DNA of 64,000 nt, taken from contig NC_054390.1 in the NCBI RefSeq assembly GCF_001625195.1, positions 1,488,001-1,552,000 of the forward strand, in the 5' to 3' direction. The stretch is from Drechmeria coniospora (lineage: Eukaryota > Ascomycota > Sordariomycetes > Hypocreales > Ophiocordycipitaceae). Positions within the stretch are counted from its first letter, which is position 1; every line of letters begins with the position of its first letter. The notes below the pieces were generated by a model, which was not told the DNA's origin, did no database searches, and saw only the letters and a program-made list of their open reading frames with translations. Shown one piece after another: positions 1 to 10,501 of the stretch. A program made the position numbers and the translations under genes.

Positions 1-1
1 G

Positions 2-241
2 TCCACTGACGACGGAAAGTCGTCGCTCGAGGCCCAGTTCTCATCCTTCTACCTCCAACGAACCACAGCCGAGCTGTCTGCAGACCTCGATCATGTCAGA
101 AACGCCGACGATTTCAAGGGCGACTCCATCTCATTCCTTGTCCATGCACTTCGGCAGGGCACGTGTCAGTTTTCGATCGAGGACAAGAAGCGAGTTGTGT
201 CCGATCTCTCAAAGGCCGAGAGTAGAGATGCCGGCGCCTGA
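2..241 (+). CDS. RSA3: Ribosome assembly protein 3 (RSA3), C-terminal part, cut by the window edge
   Basis: An open frame enters at base 2 and stops at TGA 239-241, giving 79 residues with no start inside the window. It carries the Rsa3 family core: an aromatic FYLQRTT-type start, the acidic segment ELSADLDHVRNADDF, then SFLVHALRQG, followed by a short charged tail. Rsa3 is a nucleolar factor needed for assembly of the 60S ribosomal subunit, and this conserved block lies at the C-terminus of family members. Codon use is GC-rich like the other genes here. The N-terminal part, usually low complexity and acidic or basic, must lie upstream of the window. The next gene is convergent. Confidence 0.85.
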   Translation, partial: STDDGKSSLEAQFSSFYLQRTTAELSADLDHVRNADDFKGDSISFLVHALRQGTCQFSIEDKKRVVSDLSKAESRDAGA

Positions 242-1114
242 AGCGCACCGCTCTCCAAACGCGGCTGTTGACATGCTTGGGTACCCCGTTGTCAAGGCCC
301 CCCGTTGTCAACGTTCGCTCTGCAAGCACCCATCGCGTGTTTGGCCCACCATGTGGAAGTCGACAGAACTGAATGCCGCAGGAGATTGCGAGACCAAGTG
401 GAGTGGCAATGCTGGAGGCATCCAGATAATATTTCATCCGCGCCTAGCTTAATTTGGTGCGCATACACATCGGACGAGTCGTGTTGAAACCATGCAGATA
501 TTCCTACCGATAGCGGCCTTCCACCTGGCCTGGAGATGACTCCGGAATGAATTGTGCCGGACCAGCTGGCACGTGGTGCACAATTACCATCTGGACCAGC
601 GCCTGTTGCATTTGTTTGCCGCCAAATGATCCCTTTCGCACTTGTGCTGGGTGGCAATTGCAAGAGATTGATTTCGCGGGCCATAGCCCCGGATCTGACG
701 CTCTTATAAACCGATGCATGGGCTCTCTCCAAGGGCACCTCGACTAGCACACACATACTTAACCTCCTCACTTTTTCCGAGGAAAGTGGTTCGGAGCCAT
801 CAGCCATTCCAACCCCGTTGGCAGGATCACTGTTGCATTTTTTTGGTAATTGTCAAGATATGAATACATACAAGTACTTCGAGCCATGTGCTAGTTTAAC
901 TGTGATGGGTATTTGAAAGAAATAAAAGACAGAGCAGAAAGAGGAGAAAACAACGAGCAATGTAGAGCCAATGTGACATACGCAAGAGAGTGACACAAAG
1001 TACGGCAGACAGGCAAAGCCCAAAAAGGCTTGTCATACGCGGGCGGCGTGGGCATGCACTACGCCGGGAGGGCCAGCACTTTTCATTGCTCGGCATCCAA
1101 GCTCTTAGCGACTG
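242..1114. other. Intergenic region between convergent genes
   Basis: This is the 3' flank of RSA3 and of the Ytp1-like gene. A minus-strand open frame of 171 codons (292-807) has no recognisable motif and overlaps other open frames, so I do not call it a gene. I see no repeats or RNA genes. Confidence 0.6.
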
Positions 1115-3059
1115 CTAGGAAGTGGTGGCAAGCGACGCAGGGTGCCGTTCGACTCGAGAAGCCCACCCCTTGATGGCAAGCACCACGATTTCCCATGCCA
1201 TCAACAAGCCGACGACTCCCATAGTGATGGTGTACATAAACATGGCATCAAGATCACTGTTCTCCATGGCTGTGATTGTACCGGCGCTCTGTGACTTGGT
1301 CAGAAACTTGTCTGAGATGGGGTTTGGTGGGCCCGACTTACACTCGTCATAAAGATGATGCCCCCAGCAATGAGCCCGAACGAGGCGAGGAGTTCCGTGG
1401 GCGGGCGGGAGGGCAGAGAGGACTGGGGCGGTCTCAGGAATAGGAGGACGTACGACAAACCCCGGGCAATCGAGGCACCCATGAGGAGGCCCCCCCACTG
1501 CTTGTGAAGCATGGTAGCGACCATCGATGTCTGGTGGTGGGAGCTCACCATCTTGCCGAGCAAGAGAATGACGAGAGCTGGAATAGGGTTCATGGAGAAG
1601 CGATAGGTGGCCGGGGTCGTCGTCTGTCGCTGCCGCTCCTCGTCTGGGCACGGGTCGTCCAACAGAACTTTGGACACGGGGGCGTTGAGGAGGCGACGGA
1701 TGCTGGTGGATTCAACCAGCATCCCACACTTGCCATTCTTGTCAGCTCTGTCGAAAAGTAGGGTTGGATGAATGAATGGATGAATGGATGGATGACTCAC
1801 CAGGCCACCACCGAGGAACCAGGCAGAGATGCCCACGTGCTGCAGATCCTGCGCAGTCCATTCACCACCCCAGCCGCCTAGATGCTCAAGAAAGATGTTT
1901 GTTATGCCGTAGAAGAAGATGAGCGCACTTTCGACAAACTCGGCCGAAGGCAGGTTGCGACGCTGCGCCGAGGGCGGACGCAGATTCCATGCCCAGCCGA
2001 GCTCAGCAAAGCTTCCGGACCAGCGGCCGAGAGTGAAGAGGCCGAGCCAGAGGAAGACGCCGCCCTTGATCCAATGAGCCAATCCGCTGAATATACCAGC
2101 ACCCTCGAAGAAGCGGCCAAAGGTGGCGATGCCAGTAAGGAGGACAACAGAGCCCAAGGGCAATATTACGCGATCGGTGATTCGAGACAGCAGTCGGAGG
2201 AACTTCCAGATCCTCCACAGAGCGGTGCTAGCGCCAAGCGAAGGGGGATCATCAAGAGACGACAGGAAGGCCCGCCTGGTGTTGCCGGCGGCGGCCCGAT
2301 AATGGTCGGCGACCGGTCCGTGGCGAGGAAGCAGGAGGCCGTCCCCGCTGCCGCCGTGAGTCGACAGGGAGATGCTGCAGAGAGACTCGGTACTGGGTTC
2401 CGTGCCCTGGCCGCTGTCGTTGGACAGACGGTACACGCCATCAGTGGGGACGGATGAGACGGGAGTGTAGTTCAGCGTTTCCTTCGAGTGCCAGGCGCGC
2501 GCTCGAGGGCGGACCTTGCTAAGCAGGTTGATGAAGGCTTGGGCGAAGGCAACGCATGTGACCACCCAACCGATCTTGTGGTGGGCATTGTTGGGGTATA
2601 AGTCGGGTGTCTTGGCGTTGTACAAGACGGCCGATAGGACTGCGGCGACATTGGTGGCGAGAAAGACAAACTGCAACGCCAGGGTATGTTCCGACTTGGA
2701 CAAGGACAGCATTACCGCTGGCGAGATGACGGTCAGATCAGCGACAGCAGCGGATAGTGACGGGCTCATGCAGGATCAAGGGGGATCGCACCGACGGGGA
2801 GGACACCGACCCATGACAGGACCATGAGCGCAATGTGAGCGTAGATGAGGCCGGCGTGGTCCGGATGGGAAAAGTAGGATGGCCCATGGCTGGAGGGTTG
2901 GTCGACAGCAGCCGATTCGTTGTGCGGATGGGCTTGGTGCGGTTGATGTTGAGGGGGGAGGCCACCGCCGTAGTCTGGGATGGCCGTAGCTTGGTGGGCG
3001 AGAGACGGGCCGACAAGGAGTAGGAGGACTGCGAGGGTGATGATCGCCGGTCGGCCCAT
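1115..3059 (-). CDS. Ytp1-like integral membrane protein (DUF2427 plus Ytp1 C-terminal domain)
   Basis: The spliced model has exons 3059-2792, 2717-1801, 1737-1342 and 1288-1115, and gives 584 residues with all introns GT-AG (74, 63 and 53 bp). The N-terminus is a classic signal peptide (MGRPAIITLAVLLLLVG, cut near residue 22) followed by a His-rich stretch. The membrane segment YAHIALMVLSWVGVLPV and the NNAHHKIGW motif mark the cytochrome b561-like DUF2427 domain (about residues 65-170). After a polar linker, several hydrophobic helices form the Ytp1 domain up to the C-terminus, including the motif DLDAMF near the end. Family length is about 550-600 residues. An in-frame ATG at 3080 would add seven residues. 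Function is unknown; a role in endomembranes is inferred from yeast Ytp1 and the helices. Confidence 0.85.
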
Positions 3060-5267
3060 GTGACGATATGGTCGTTCCATGAACGGCCAGTCTTGCGAGG
3101 CGCTCCAGTGCACCGAGCCTGAAGTGCCAAGGTGTTCAAGGGTTCTGGGATGGAGATGCAGGGAGGACGAGGCGAGAGGCCTTTGGTCTTCAAGTACGAT
3201 GCTAACTAGGCATGTGCACGGCCGTCTTGGGGTGCGGCATGGGTTGAAAAGGTAGTGACGGAGGCAGGAAGTCGGTCGTTCAAGCCCGAGCCTCGACGTT
3301 CCCGCCACCGTTTCTGCCCTCTTCTACGGTAGACGGACAAGGCGCGGCACGAACGGAGGTGGTTGTGAATGGAAGGACTTGCTGAAGCGAAGCGAAGCGA
3401 AGCGAAGCGACAGCCGGGAACGGCGGTCGTTGCTTTTCCCGTTCTCGTCAACACCAGCAACGGACATGACCTGACGGCGACCGACCTGGTTAGTGGTCCA
3501 GTATTATAAATACATACCTAGTACTTAGCTGGTACTGCGTACTAACTGTACAGCATACTCGGCACCCCGTATCTAGGTACTGTACGCCTCCATGTGTTCG
3601 TACTGTATTCCAGTACCCAGGCACTACGCACTGAGCAAAGGGGGATCGCCTGAAGCCGGTATGGCATAAGGCGTCATTGTTGTATGTTCTCGGTGCTGGT
3701 AGTCGCACATTAGTGGACAGCAGCGACGCAGTCACAGTGGCTTCTGTGCTGGAAGTGTAGTCGGCCAGCAGCGAGTCAGCAGGATACCCTGCATTCGAGT
3801 GCTCCGTTTGCGTGCAAGTAGTTACATGTACTGCAGCTGTAAGTAAGTAGTAGGTGTACAGTAGAACTTATGTACAGTACTTACACGAGTACGGAGTACT
3901 CCGCGGATACTTGCTTCCGCATAAGCACAACCACGCCCAAGGACATGGACATGTGAATGCTTGCATGTACAGCACATGTACGGAGTAAGTAAGTATACCG
4001 AAGTACAGGCACATGTATACTCCGTACACCTACATGTAATTATATTACTTGTATTGCTCTGTTCTCGAACTGTATCCACCAGGAGACGGCACTCGAAACC
4101 CCAACTAGGCTGCGGGATGCAGACGTAGGACCTAGCGCGTTCTTCTTGGAACGAGGACTGCAAGTATGCACCTAGTAGTCCTACTGCATTGTAAGTATGT
4201 ACTAATCAATACTAAGGAAGCATGCATGCAGATGCACTCGTACTGCGTTGGCGTACGGATTATACTTATCGTAGAATACAAGTAGTTTAGTGTGCTGCAG
4301 AAATAGTGGATCGCTCGTTCATTCGGCAACATTCAGGCCGCGAATGGTAATATGTAAGTACTACAGTACTCCGTACGGACTACTTAGGTGGACTGTACTT
4401 TAGTCCGTAAATATTACTTCTTGATACTTGCAGTACAGTATGGCAAGGGATGCTTCCGCTGCGGGGCCCGCCTCCGACGGTTCCGGTTGTTGAACCCACC
4501 AGACACTACAGTACTTACGGAGTACTTACAACTACTTAAGGACGGAGTCTTGTACTTGTACTTGTACTTGTACATGTACGGAGTACTCCGTACAGTAAGT
4601 ATGTACTTACTACTAGGTACATTACGTGTGCACCAAAATCAGTGATGGTTTCAAGTACTCCGTACGAAGTATTTATTACTTGCAAGTACTTACATAAGCA
4701 CTAGGTATACGGGTAGCTGTGAATGTCGGCTTCTAGAATGTGCCATAACGATGCCGGACCACCGGCTGGCGCAGGCCACTCATGTGCATTGTACGGAGTA
4801 CCGGTATTACTGTACTACGTTATTAGGTATTCACATGCACTATCAGCGCAGGTTTCAGGTAGGAAACGTTCCGCCCGCTGTGTCGCTGTCATGCTCCGTC
4901 ATCGCCATGGCCGTCATCTGCCACAGATTGATGATTCGATTACGCCGTGCGGAAGCCTGCCTACTGGTACTCGGCCAGCACATACCATACACCCAGGAGC
5001 CAGCCTGCGGCTTCTCGTCCAGGGTATTCCCAAGTATTCGTGCGCAAGTACCAAAGTACATGCAATTAATGTAGGGGATGCATGTGCTGACAGATGAGTG
5101 AGTCTGGTAGTATTGCCATATCGTGCACCATAATATGCTGCGCAACAACCGAAAATTGATCTGCTGCTGGGTTTCGAGATGCAAGGAGAAAGGGGCATTC
5201 GTGGGCACAATGTCACGGACGTTGTTAACTGCTGTTGCGTCTTGGTCTAGTTGTCCGCCAGCTAATA
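3060..5267. other. Intergenic region rich in short palindromes
   Basis: This 2.2-kb stretch holds no convincing gene. It contains many copies of the TACTCCGTA/TACGGAGTA motif, including a perfect 20-bp palindrome at 4575-4594, plus runs of AAGTACTT-like sequence and a (TACTTG)n tract near 4550-4573. Short open frames here read straight through these repeats and are judged spurious. Confidence 0.7.
3384..3410. repeat. Pentanucleotide microsatellite (GAAGC)5
   Basis: Five perfect tandem GAAGC units followed by GA, in the 5' flank of the Ytp1-like gene. Confidence 0.95.
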
Positions 5268-6212
5268 TTAGAGGACCCCCGATTTGGCCGAGGCGAGGCG
5301 CCACTCCTCTGCGCCCTCCTGACGCACCCGCCCTTCCCGTTCCAGTTTGTTCAGTATCTGCAGCACGCCTCCGCAGGCGGCTGGGTGCAGCTCTTTGGGC
5401 ACGTCCCGGTACAGCACCTGGACCACGTCCATGGCCGTCACCGCCCTTTCTCCCGCGGCCACGGCCTCAAGCACTTGCCTCTCCCTCTCCCTCCTGTGTG
5501 CTATATACTCGGAGATGCGGCAGGGTCCGTCGTCGACGACGGGTCCGTGTCCGGGATAGGCCCGGCCTGAGAACTGGCTTCGCATCTTGCCGAGGCTGGC
5601 GAGGTAGGCGACCATGTCCTCGAAGACGGCGGTGCCTTGGCCTAGGACGTTGTCGGCCGTGAACATGGCGTCCTCCTCTTCCATGACGAAGACCATATGG
5701 TCCGCCGTGTGGCCGGGTGTGTGCAAGGCCCTGAGGGTGGCCCCTTCGGTACGGAAAGTCTGGCCATCCTCGATCGCCAGCTGTCCAGGCTTCGGATCCA
5801 TCTTGTACACGGCCGCGCCGGGCATGATGCTGCGTAGCTGATCAATCCCTCCGCTGTGATCACCGTGCCAGTGGGAGATGAGCGCCGTCTCGATCGTCGC
5901 TTGCTCCTCCTCGAGCGTCGCCTGAAGCGACTCCAGCCAGGCCGGACGCCCTTCTCCCGTGTCGATGAGGATGCGTCGGCTGCCGGTACCGACGAGGTAC
6001 GTGTTGGTTCCTTGCAGCGTGAACTTGCCTGGGTTGCCCCCAAGAATACGGATGCAGGCCGGGCTGAGTCGCTCCACAGGCGGGAGAACGGTCGCCATGA
6101 TCCTGGTGCTAGCTGCCCTCAGCCCGCGGTGGTGAAATAGATGTGTTAATATGGAAATTTGTCGTCTTCCAGAGCGCCACAGGAGGCATGACATTTTCAA
6201 CAAAGTCGCCAA
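5268..6212 (-). CDS. LACTB2-like metallo-beta-lactamase fold hydrolase
   Basis: The intronless frame encodes 314 residues from ATG 6212, or 276 residues from the internal ATG 6098 (MATVLPPVER). Numbered from the internal start, the zinc-binding motif HWHGDH lies at 76-81, with later ligands in LHTPGHTADH, in FTADNVLGQG and in YPGHGPVV. The C-terminal region carries the winged-helix-like tail seen in LACTB2 proteins, with YRDVPKELHPAA and ILNKLEREGRV. LACTB2 is a mitochondrial endoribonuclease; related fungal proteins act as thioesterases beside polyketide synthases, but no polyketide synthase lies nearby. The 38 extra residues of the long form are rich in Arg, Ser and Leu with no acidic residue, which looks like a mitochondrial presequence. 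I therefore favour mitochondrial location, with the short form as a possible cytosolic isoform. It is divergently oriented to FRS1. Confidence 0.88.
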   Translation of the reverse strand: MATLLKMSCLLWRSGRRQISILTHLFHHRGLRAASTRIMATVLPPVERLSPACIRILGGNPGKFTLQGTNTYLVGTGSRRILIDTGEGRPAWLESLQATLEEEQATIETALISHWHGDHSGGIDQLRSIMPGAAVYKMDPKPGQLAIEDGQTFRTEGATLRALHTPGHTADHMVFVMEEEDAMFTADNVLGQGTAVFEDMVAYLASLGKMRSQFSGRAYPGHGPVVDDGPCRISEYIAHRRERERQVLEAVAAGERAVTAMDVVQVLYRDVPKELHPAACGGVLQILNKLEREGRVRQEGAEEWRLASAKSGVL

Positions 6213-7728
6213 ATCATGTTGATGGACCTAGTAAGCAGAACCCCCTCTTGATCTGTTTGTCGACATGTACTGTATTTGCCTCATGTGCACGGGGGAGTAC
6301 TGTAATTAGTAGTGCCCGACTTGCTACCACTACTAGTCCGTACCAGTACAAGCACGCGTACGGTGCATGTCATACTTAAAAGCGTAGTGGTACAGTCAAT
6401 GAATGCTTCCGAGGGGCGATAATTACTAAGCTGCCACGGCACATTAAGTACTTGTACTGTACTCCGTACTGTAGTTCTACTCCGTAAGTACTCCGTAGTC
6501 ATAAAACCTACAACGCGCAAAGCCCATCATTTGAGAATGTTATATATTTCACGTTGCAGTTAGAGTGTACAGGTATGCAACATATTTAGTATGTACCTAG
6601 GAAAAATTATCAAGCACGTTATTAATTCGGCAACTATTGTAAATATCTATCTCTAGTAGTACAGAGAACTTTATGTCATAGCTATCTATGCTTTCAACTT
6701 TTTCTTTATCCTAGCACCATGGAGAGGATTTGTATGTTGCTGCCTGGATAATCAGCTGGCATGTTGACGCTCCCGACGAAAAGGAAGGCCTGTCTGCTTG
6801 TACAAGCATGCATTGCATACGGAGTTCATGTCATTGCTCCGCGCTGCTGCCTGTAGTTTCGAGATAACCCCGACGTATTGTGCGCAAACGCACCACTGAG
6901 GTGAGCAACATAAATTGCAAGTAATACGGGATGGAATGACGAACCTTCTGCCTACTTAATCAGCTGACCATGCCTGCAAGACATTTTTATGCTATGGCTA
7001 TACTTGCTCCTCACTGACATACAGTGGGCACCCATCACCAAGATTGTAACATGTTAACAAGCCTCGAGCATCTGACCCAGCGACGCACTTTATATGCTTG
7101 GCTACCGTTAACCATGTGAAGCTACGAGTGCTTCGTTACAAGTAAGCTCATGAATTATACCTTTTATCTTACTGTCAGCGCCTCACTAGTGAGTGCATGT
7201 ACAGTATTACTCCGTACGTGTGCACCTATAGTACTTGTGCGTGGAATCAGATCGAACCGCCGGCTGTGGGAACGAGCGTACCAAATTTCGACCCGCCTTT
7301 GGAACTCTGGCGTACCTTCGGAGCACATGTTCATGTAATACTCGGTAATTACTCCGTACAAGATCACCCACCTACTGTAATATTAGTTGTACTCTATTAC
7401 AGTACATGTACTGTACTGCAGCCTGCAGGTACAAGAAAGTACGGAGTACGAACATTTTGTACCCCGTAATTCCTGAACGAGTTTTGATGCTTATGTTAGC
7501 AAGGTACAAGTGTCTGTTACTGCCGTTGACCACCAGACCAAGGCTACTGGAAGATCGAAGGTCCCTTGCCTTTAATCTGTGGCTCCATCAAAAATTGCCC
7601 ACCCTAGGACCCCCCTCCTCGGCCGTGATTACCACCACACGTCAAAGCCTCCCGCCGACAGCAATTGACACCCCCAAGTCCGGCGCCGGCTCGTACATAC
7701 TCGGGAGGCATCGAGCTCATCACTCACC
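6213..7728. other. Divergent promoter region of the MBL gene and FRS1
   Basis: There is no supported gene. ACTCCGTA/TACGGAGT motifs occur near 6455-6500, 7208-7220, 7345-7360 and 7436-7450. The segment 6530-7140 is AT-richer with no motif I recognise. Confidence 0.6.
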
Positions 7729-9713
7729 ATGCCGACCATTTCCGTCGACAAGTACAAGCTCTTCGATGCCCTTGGCCAAAAGTGCGTGCCCCACCCCGAG
7801 ACAAACCTTCGCGATGGAATAGACAAGACCCATCTGTTGCTTCTGCTAACGGCCTCAGGTTCACCAAGGCCGAATTTGAAGATCTCTGCTTCGACTACGG
7901 GATCGAACTCGATGAGGACACCGAGGAGGAAGAGAGGCCGGTAGTTGACGGCGTTCAGGAGCCTCCACAGCTCAAGATTGAGATCCCTGCGAACCGCTAT
8001 GACATGCTCTGCTTCGAGGGCATTGCCCTCAACCTCAACATTTTCCGCGGTCGTGTAGTGCCGCCAAATTTCAGGGTGGTCGAGCCCCAGGACGAGCAGC
8101 AACAAACCATCACCGTTCTGCCAGCGACGACCGAAGTCAGACCCTTTGTCGCTGGCGCCGTGTTGCGCAACATCAAGTTCACGCCGGATCGATACGATTC
8201 CTTCATCGCTTTGCAGGACAAGCTGCACCAAAACCTTGCCCGAAACCGAACGTTAGTATCGATGGGCACTCATGACCTTGACACCATCAAGGGGCCGTTT
8301 ACATACGAGGCCCTACGCCCGAAAGACATCAAATTCAAGCCTCTGAACCAGACAAAGGAGATGGATGGAGAGGAACTCATGACCTTTTATGACAAGGACA
8401 AGCATCTGGGCCGTTTCCTTCATATCATTCGAGACGCACCCGTATATCCCGTCATATATGATGCCAACCGAGTGGTGTGTTCGCTACCGCCCATCATCAA
8501 TGGCGAGCACTCCAAAATTACGCTCAACACTACCAATGTCTTCATCGAGATCACCGCTACCGATCTGACAAAGCTTCAGATTGTTACCGATATTTTGGTC
8601 ACTATGTTCTCTGCCTACTGCGCAGAACCGTTCACCGTCGAGCCTGTTAAGATCGTGTCCGAGCACAATAACCTGACCCGAGTTACTCCTGCTCTCAAAC
8701 CCAGAGTCGTGCACGTCGAGGTAAACTATCTCAACAGCTGTACGGGTCTAAAGGAAACACCAGAGTCGCTCTGCAAGCTTCTGACAAAGATGGCCTACGT
8801 CTCCCAACCATCCGATCGGGACTCGAACCTCTTGGAAGTCACCATCCCGCTCACCCGTGCCGATATCCTTCACCAGTGTGACATTATGGAAGATCTTGCC
8901 GTCTGCTACGGGTTCAACAAGCTGCCTCGGACCGCTCCCACGCGGGGTGCTACTGTTGGTGCGCCACTTATGATCAACAAGCTCAGCGACATTGTTCGTG
9001 TCGAGGCCGCCATGGCGGGCTGGAGTGAAGTCATGCCTCTCATCCTGTGCAGCCATGATGAGAACTTTGCGTGGCTAAACCGCGAGGACGATGGTAAGAC
9101 TGCTATCCGTCTCGCCAATCCGAAAACACTCGAGTACCAAGTTGTGCGGACTTCGCTTTTGCCTGGACTTCTCAAGACCATCCGAGAGAATAAGGGTCAC
9201 AGCATGCCCATCAAGATCTTTGAAGTTGCCGATGTGGCTTTTAAGGACGAATCTGAAGAGCGCAAGGCCCGCAACGAGCGTCACTTTGCTGCCGCCTGGG
9301 GTGGCAAGTCGAGTGGATTCGAGGTCGTCCACGGTCTTCTTGACCGTATCCTGCTCATGCTTCGGACTGCATTCGTGACGCACGAGGAAGGGTTGACCAT
9401 GAACAAGGATATCGACATCGAGGCAAAGAAGAACTCCGCCAAGCCGGATGGCTACTGGATCGAGGAGCTGGATGAAGCTACCTTTTTTGCCGGTCACGCT
9501 GCCGCCGTCTTCCTTCGCTTGGGAGGCAAGGAGCGTCGTATCGGCGAGTTTGGAATTTTACACCCCGCCGTGCTGGAGAAGTTTGACCTCCGGTTTGTTT
9601 TCCCGCCGCTTTTCAAATTGGGCATGGCTGCATGATCTTGATTGCGATGTGCTAATTCTACCTGCAGATATCCCGTCAGTACTCTGGAGATCAACCTGGA
9701 TGTCTTTTTATGA
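7729..9713 (+). CDS. FRS1: Phenylalanyl-tRNA synthetase beta subunit, cytosolic
   Basis: The spliced model has exons 7729-7781, 7859-9592 and 9668-9713, giving 610 residues, close to the usual 595-610 for fungal Frs1. It forms the alpha2-beta2 enzyme that charges tRNA-Phe. The N-terminus (MPTISVDKYKLFDALGQ) continues across intron 1 into FTKAEFEDLCFDYGIELDED. Middle and C-terminal B3/4, B5 and catalytic-like core segments are recognisable, for example IEIPANRYDMLC and VARTSLLPGLL-type sequence (here VVRTSLLPGLL). The last exon is only 46 bp and restores the family C-terminus YPVSTLEINLDVFL; reading through intron 2 instead gives an unrelated 13-residue tail and a stop at 9635. Intron 2 contains TGCTAAT before its CAG, a good branch site. 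It is convergent with YMR1. Confidence 0.97.
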
Positions 9714-10501
9714 GAGAGCTGGGATACATTGATAGATAGGTGGCGGGCTAGGCTCATTGGTAAGCCAAGTGGTTGGCTGGTATGTCATGTAGACTAGAAT
9801 TGGCAGAGACATCACGACAAGGCCACAGGTATTCAATCACCTTGAGGGGGATAGTTGTTCAATAAGCATCCGCTTGTAGCCACCTCCAGCTCATGATGGG
9901 TGGTAATCTATCCTCCTTTCCAGGGTTGTCATGTCGAAACCACACACAGATTCTATTAATCTATACATGTTCAGATCGCCGAACGACAGGATACTAGTAT
10001 CAAATTGCCGGCAAGAATGATAACGCCTGTGCTTCCATGGGCCAACTGAAGACAGGCACTACTCCTTCAGTGCCTCCCGAAGATATGGCGAGGTCGAAAA
10101 GGGTCTATTCCTTGTGTCAGGAGATCCCGCAGATTGCAGGTGGAACTTGTCGACGAGGGGTTATAGATAGATCCTTGCGTGGCATGCCTCCTCTGATCAT
10201 CTTCAGTTGCATTGCTGAGGAAAACTGCATTGCCAGATATCAGCCCACGAAGCTGCGAAGCAGCCGTGCCCTCGTCAACTCTTCTCCGCGATGCACTGGC
10301 TCTCTTGTTCACCATTCTTCATAACTGACACCTTCTGGCGCGCCTACGCACGCACACGGCGGTTATCCACTTCGAAAAACGACTATCTCTCAAAACCCTA
10401 GCTCAACGAAGCTTGTTGATGCATACCCAGAATCTATATGGAGCTGCAGCTCGCGTGGGCAGCGTGGGCCTCAGCAAGTCGCAACACACGATCATGGGTG
10501 C
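9714..10501. other. Intergenic region between convergent FRS1 and YMR1
   Basis: It contains overlapping open frames of 95 codons (+) and 82 codons (-) around 10037-10324. Neither shows a domain, and they overlap each other, so they are not annotated as genes. Confidence 0.55.

Noticed and set aside
292..807. Minus-strand open frame of 171 codons next to RSA3
   Set aside because: No domain, overlaps other open frames of similar length, composition typical of antisense reading in GC-rich fungal DNA.
10037..10324. Overlapping open frames of 95 (+) and 82 (-) codons between FRS1 and YMR1
   Set aside because: No motif or homology recognised, both strands open at once, and located in the 3' flanks of two convergent genes.
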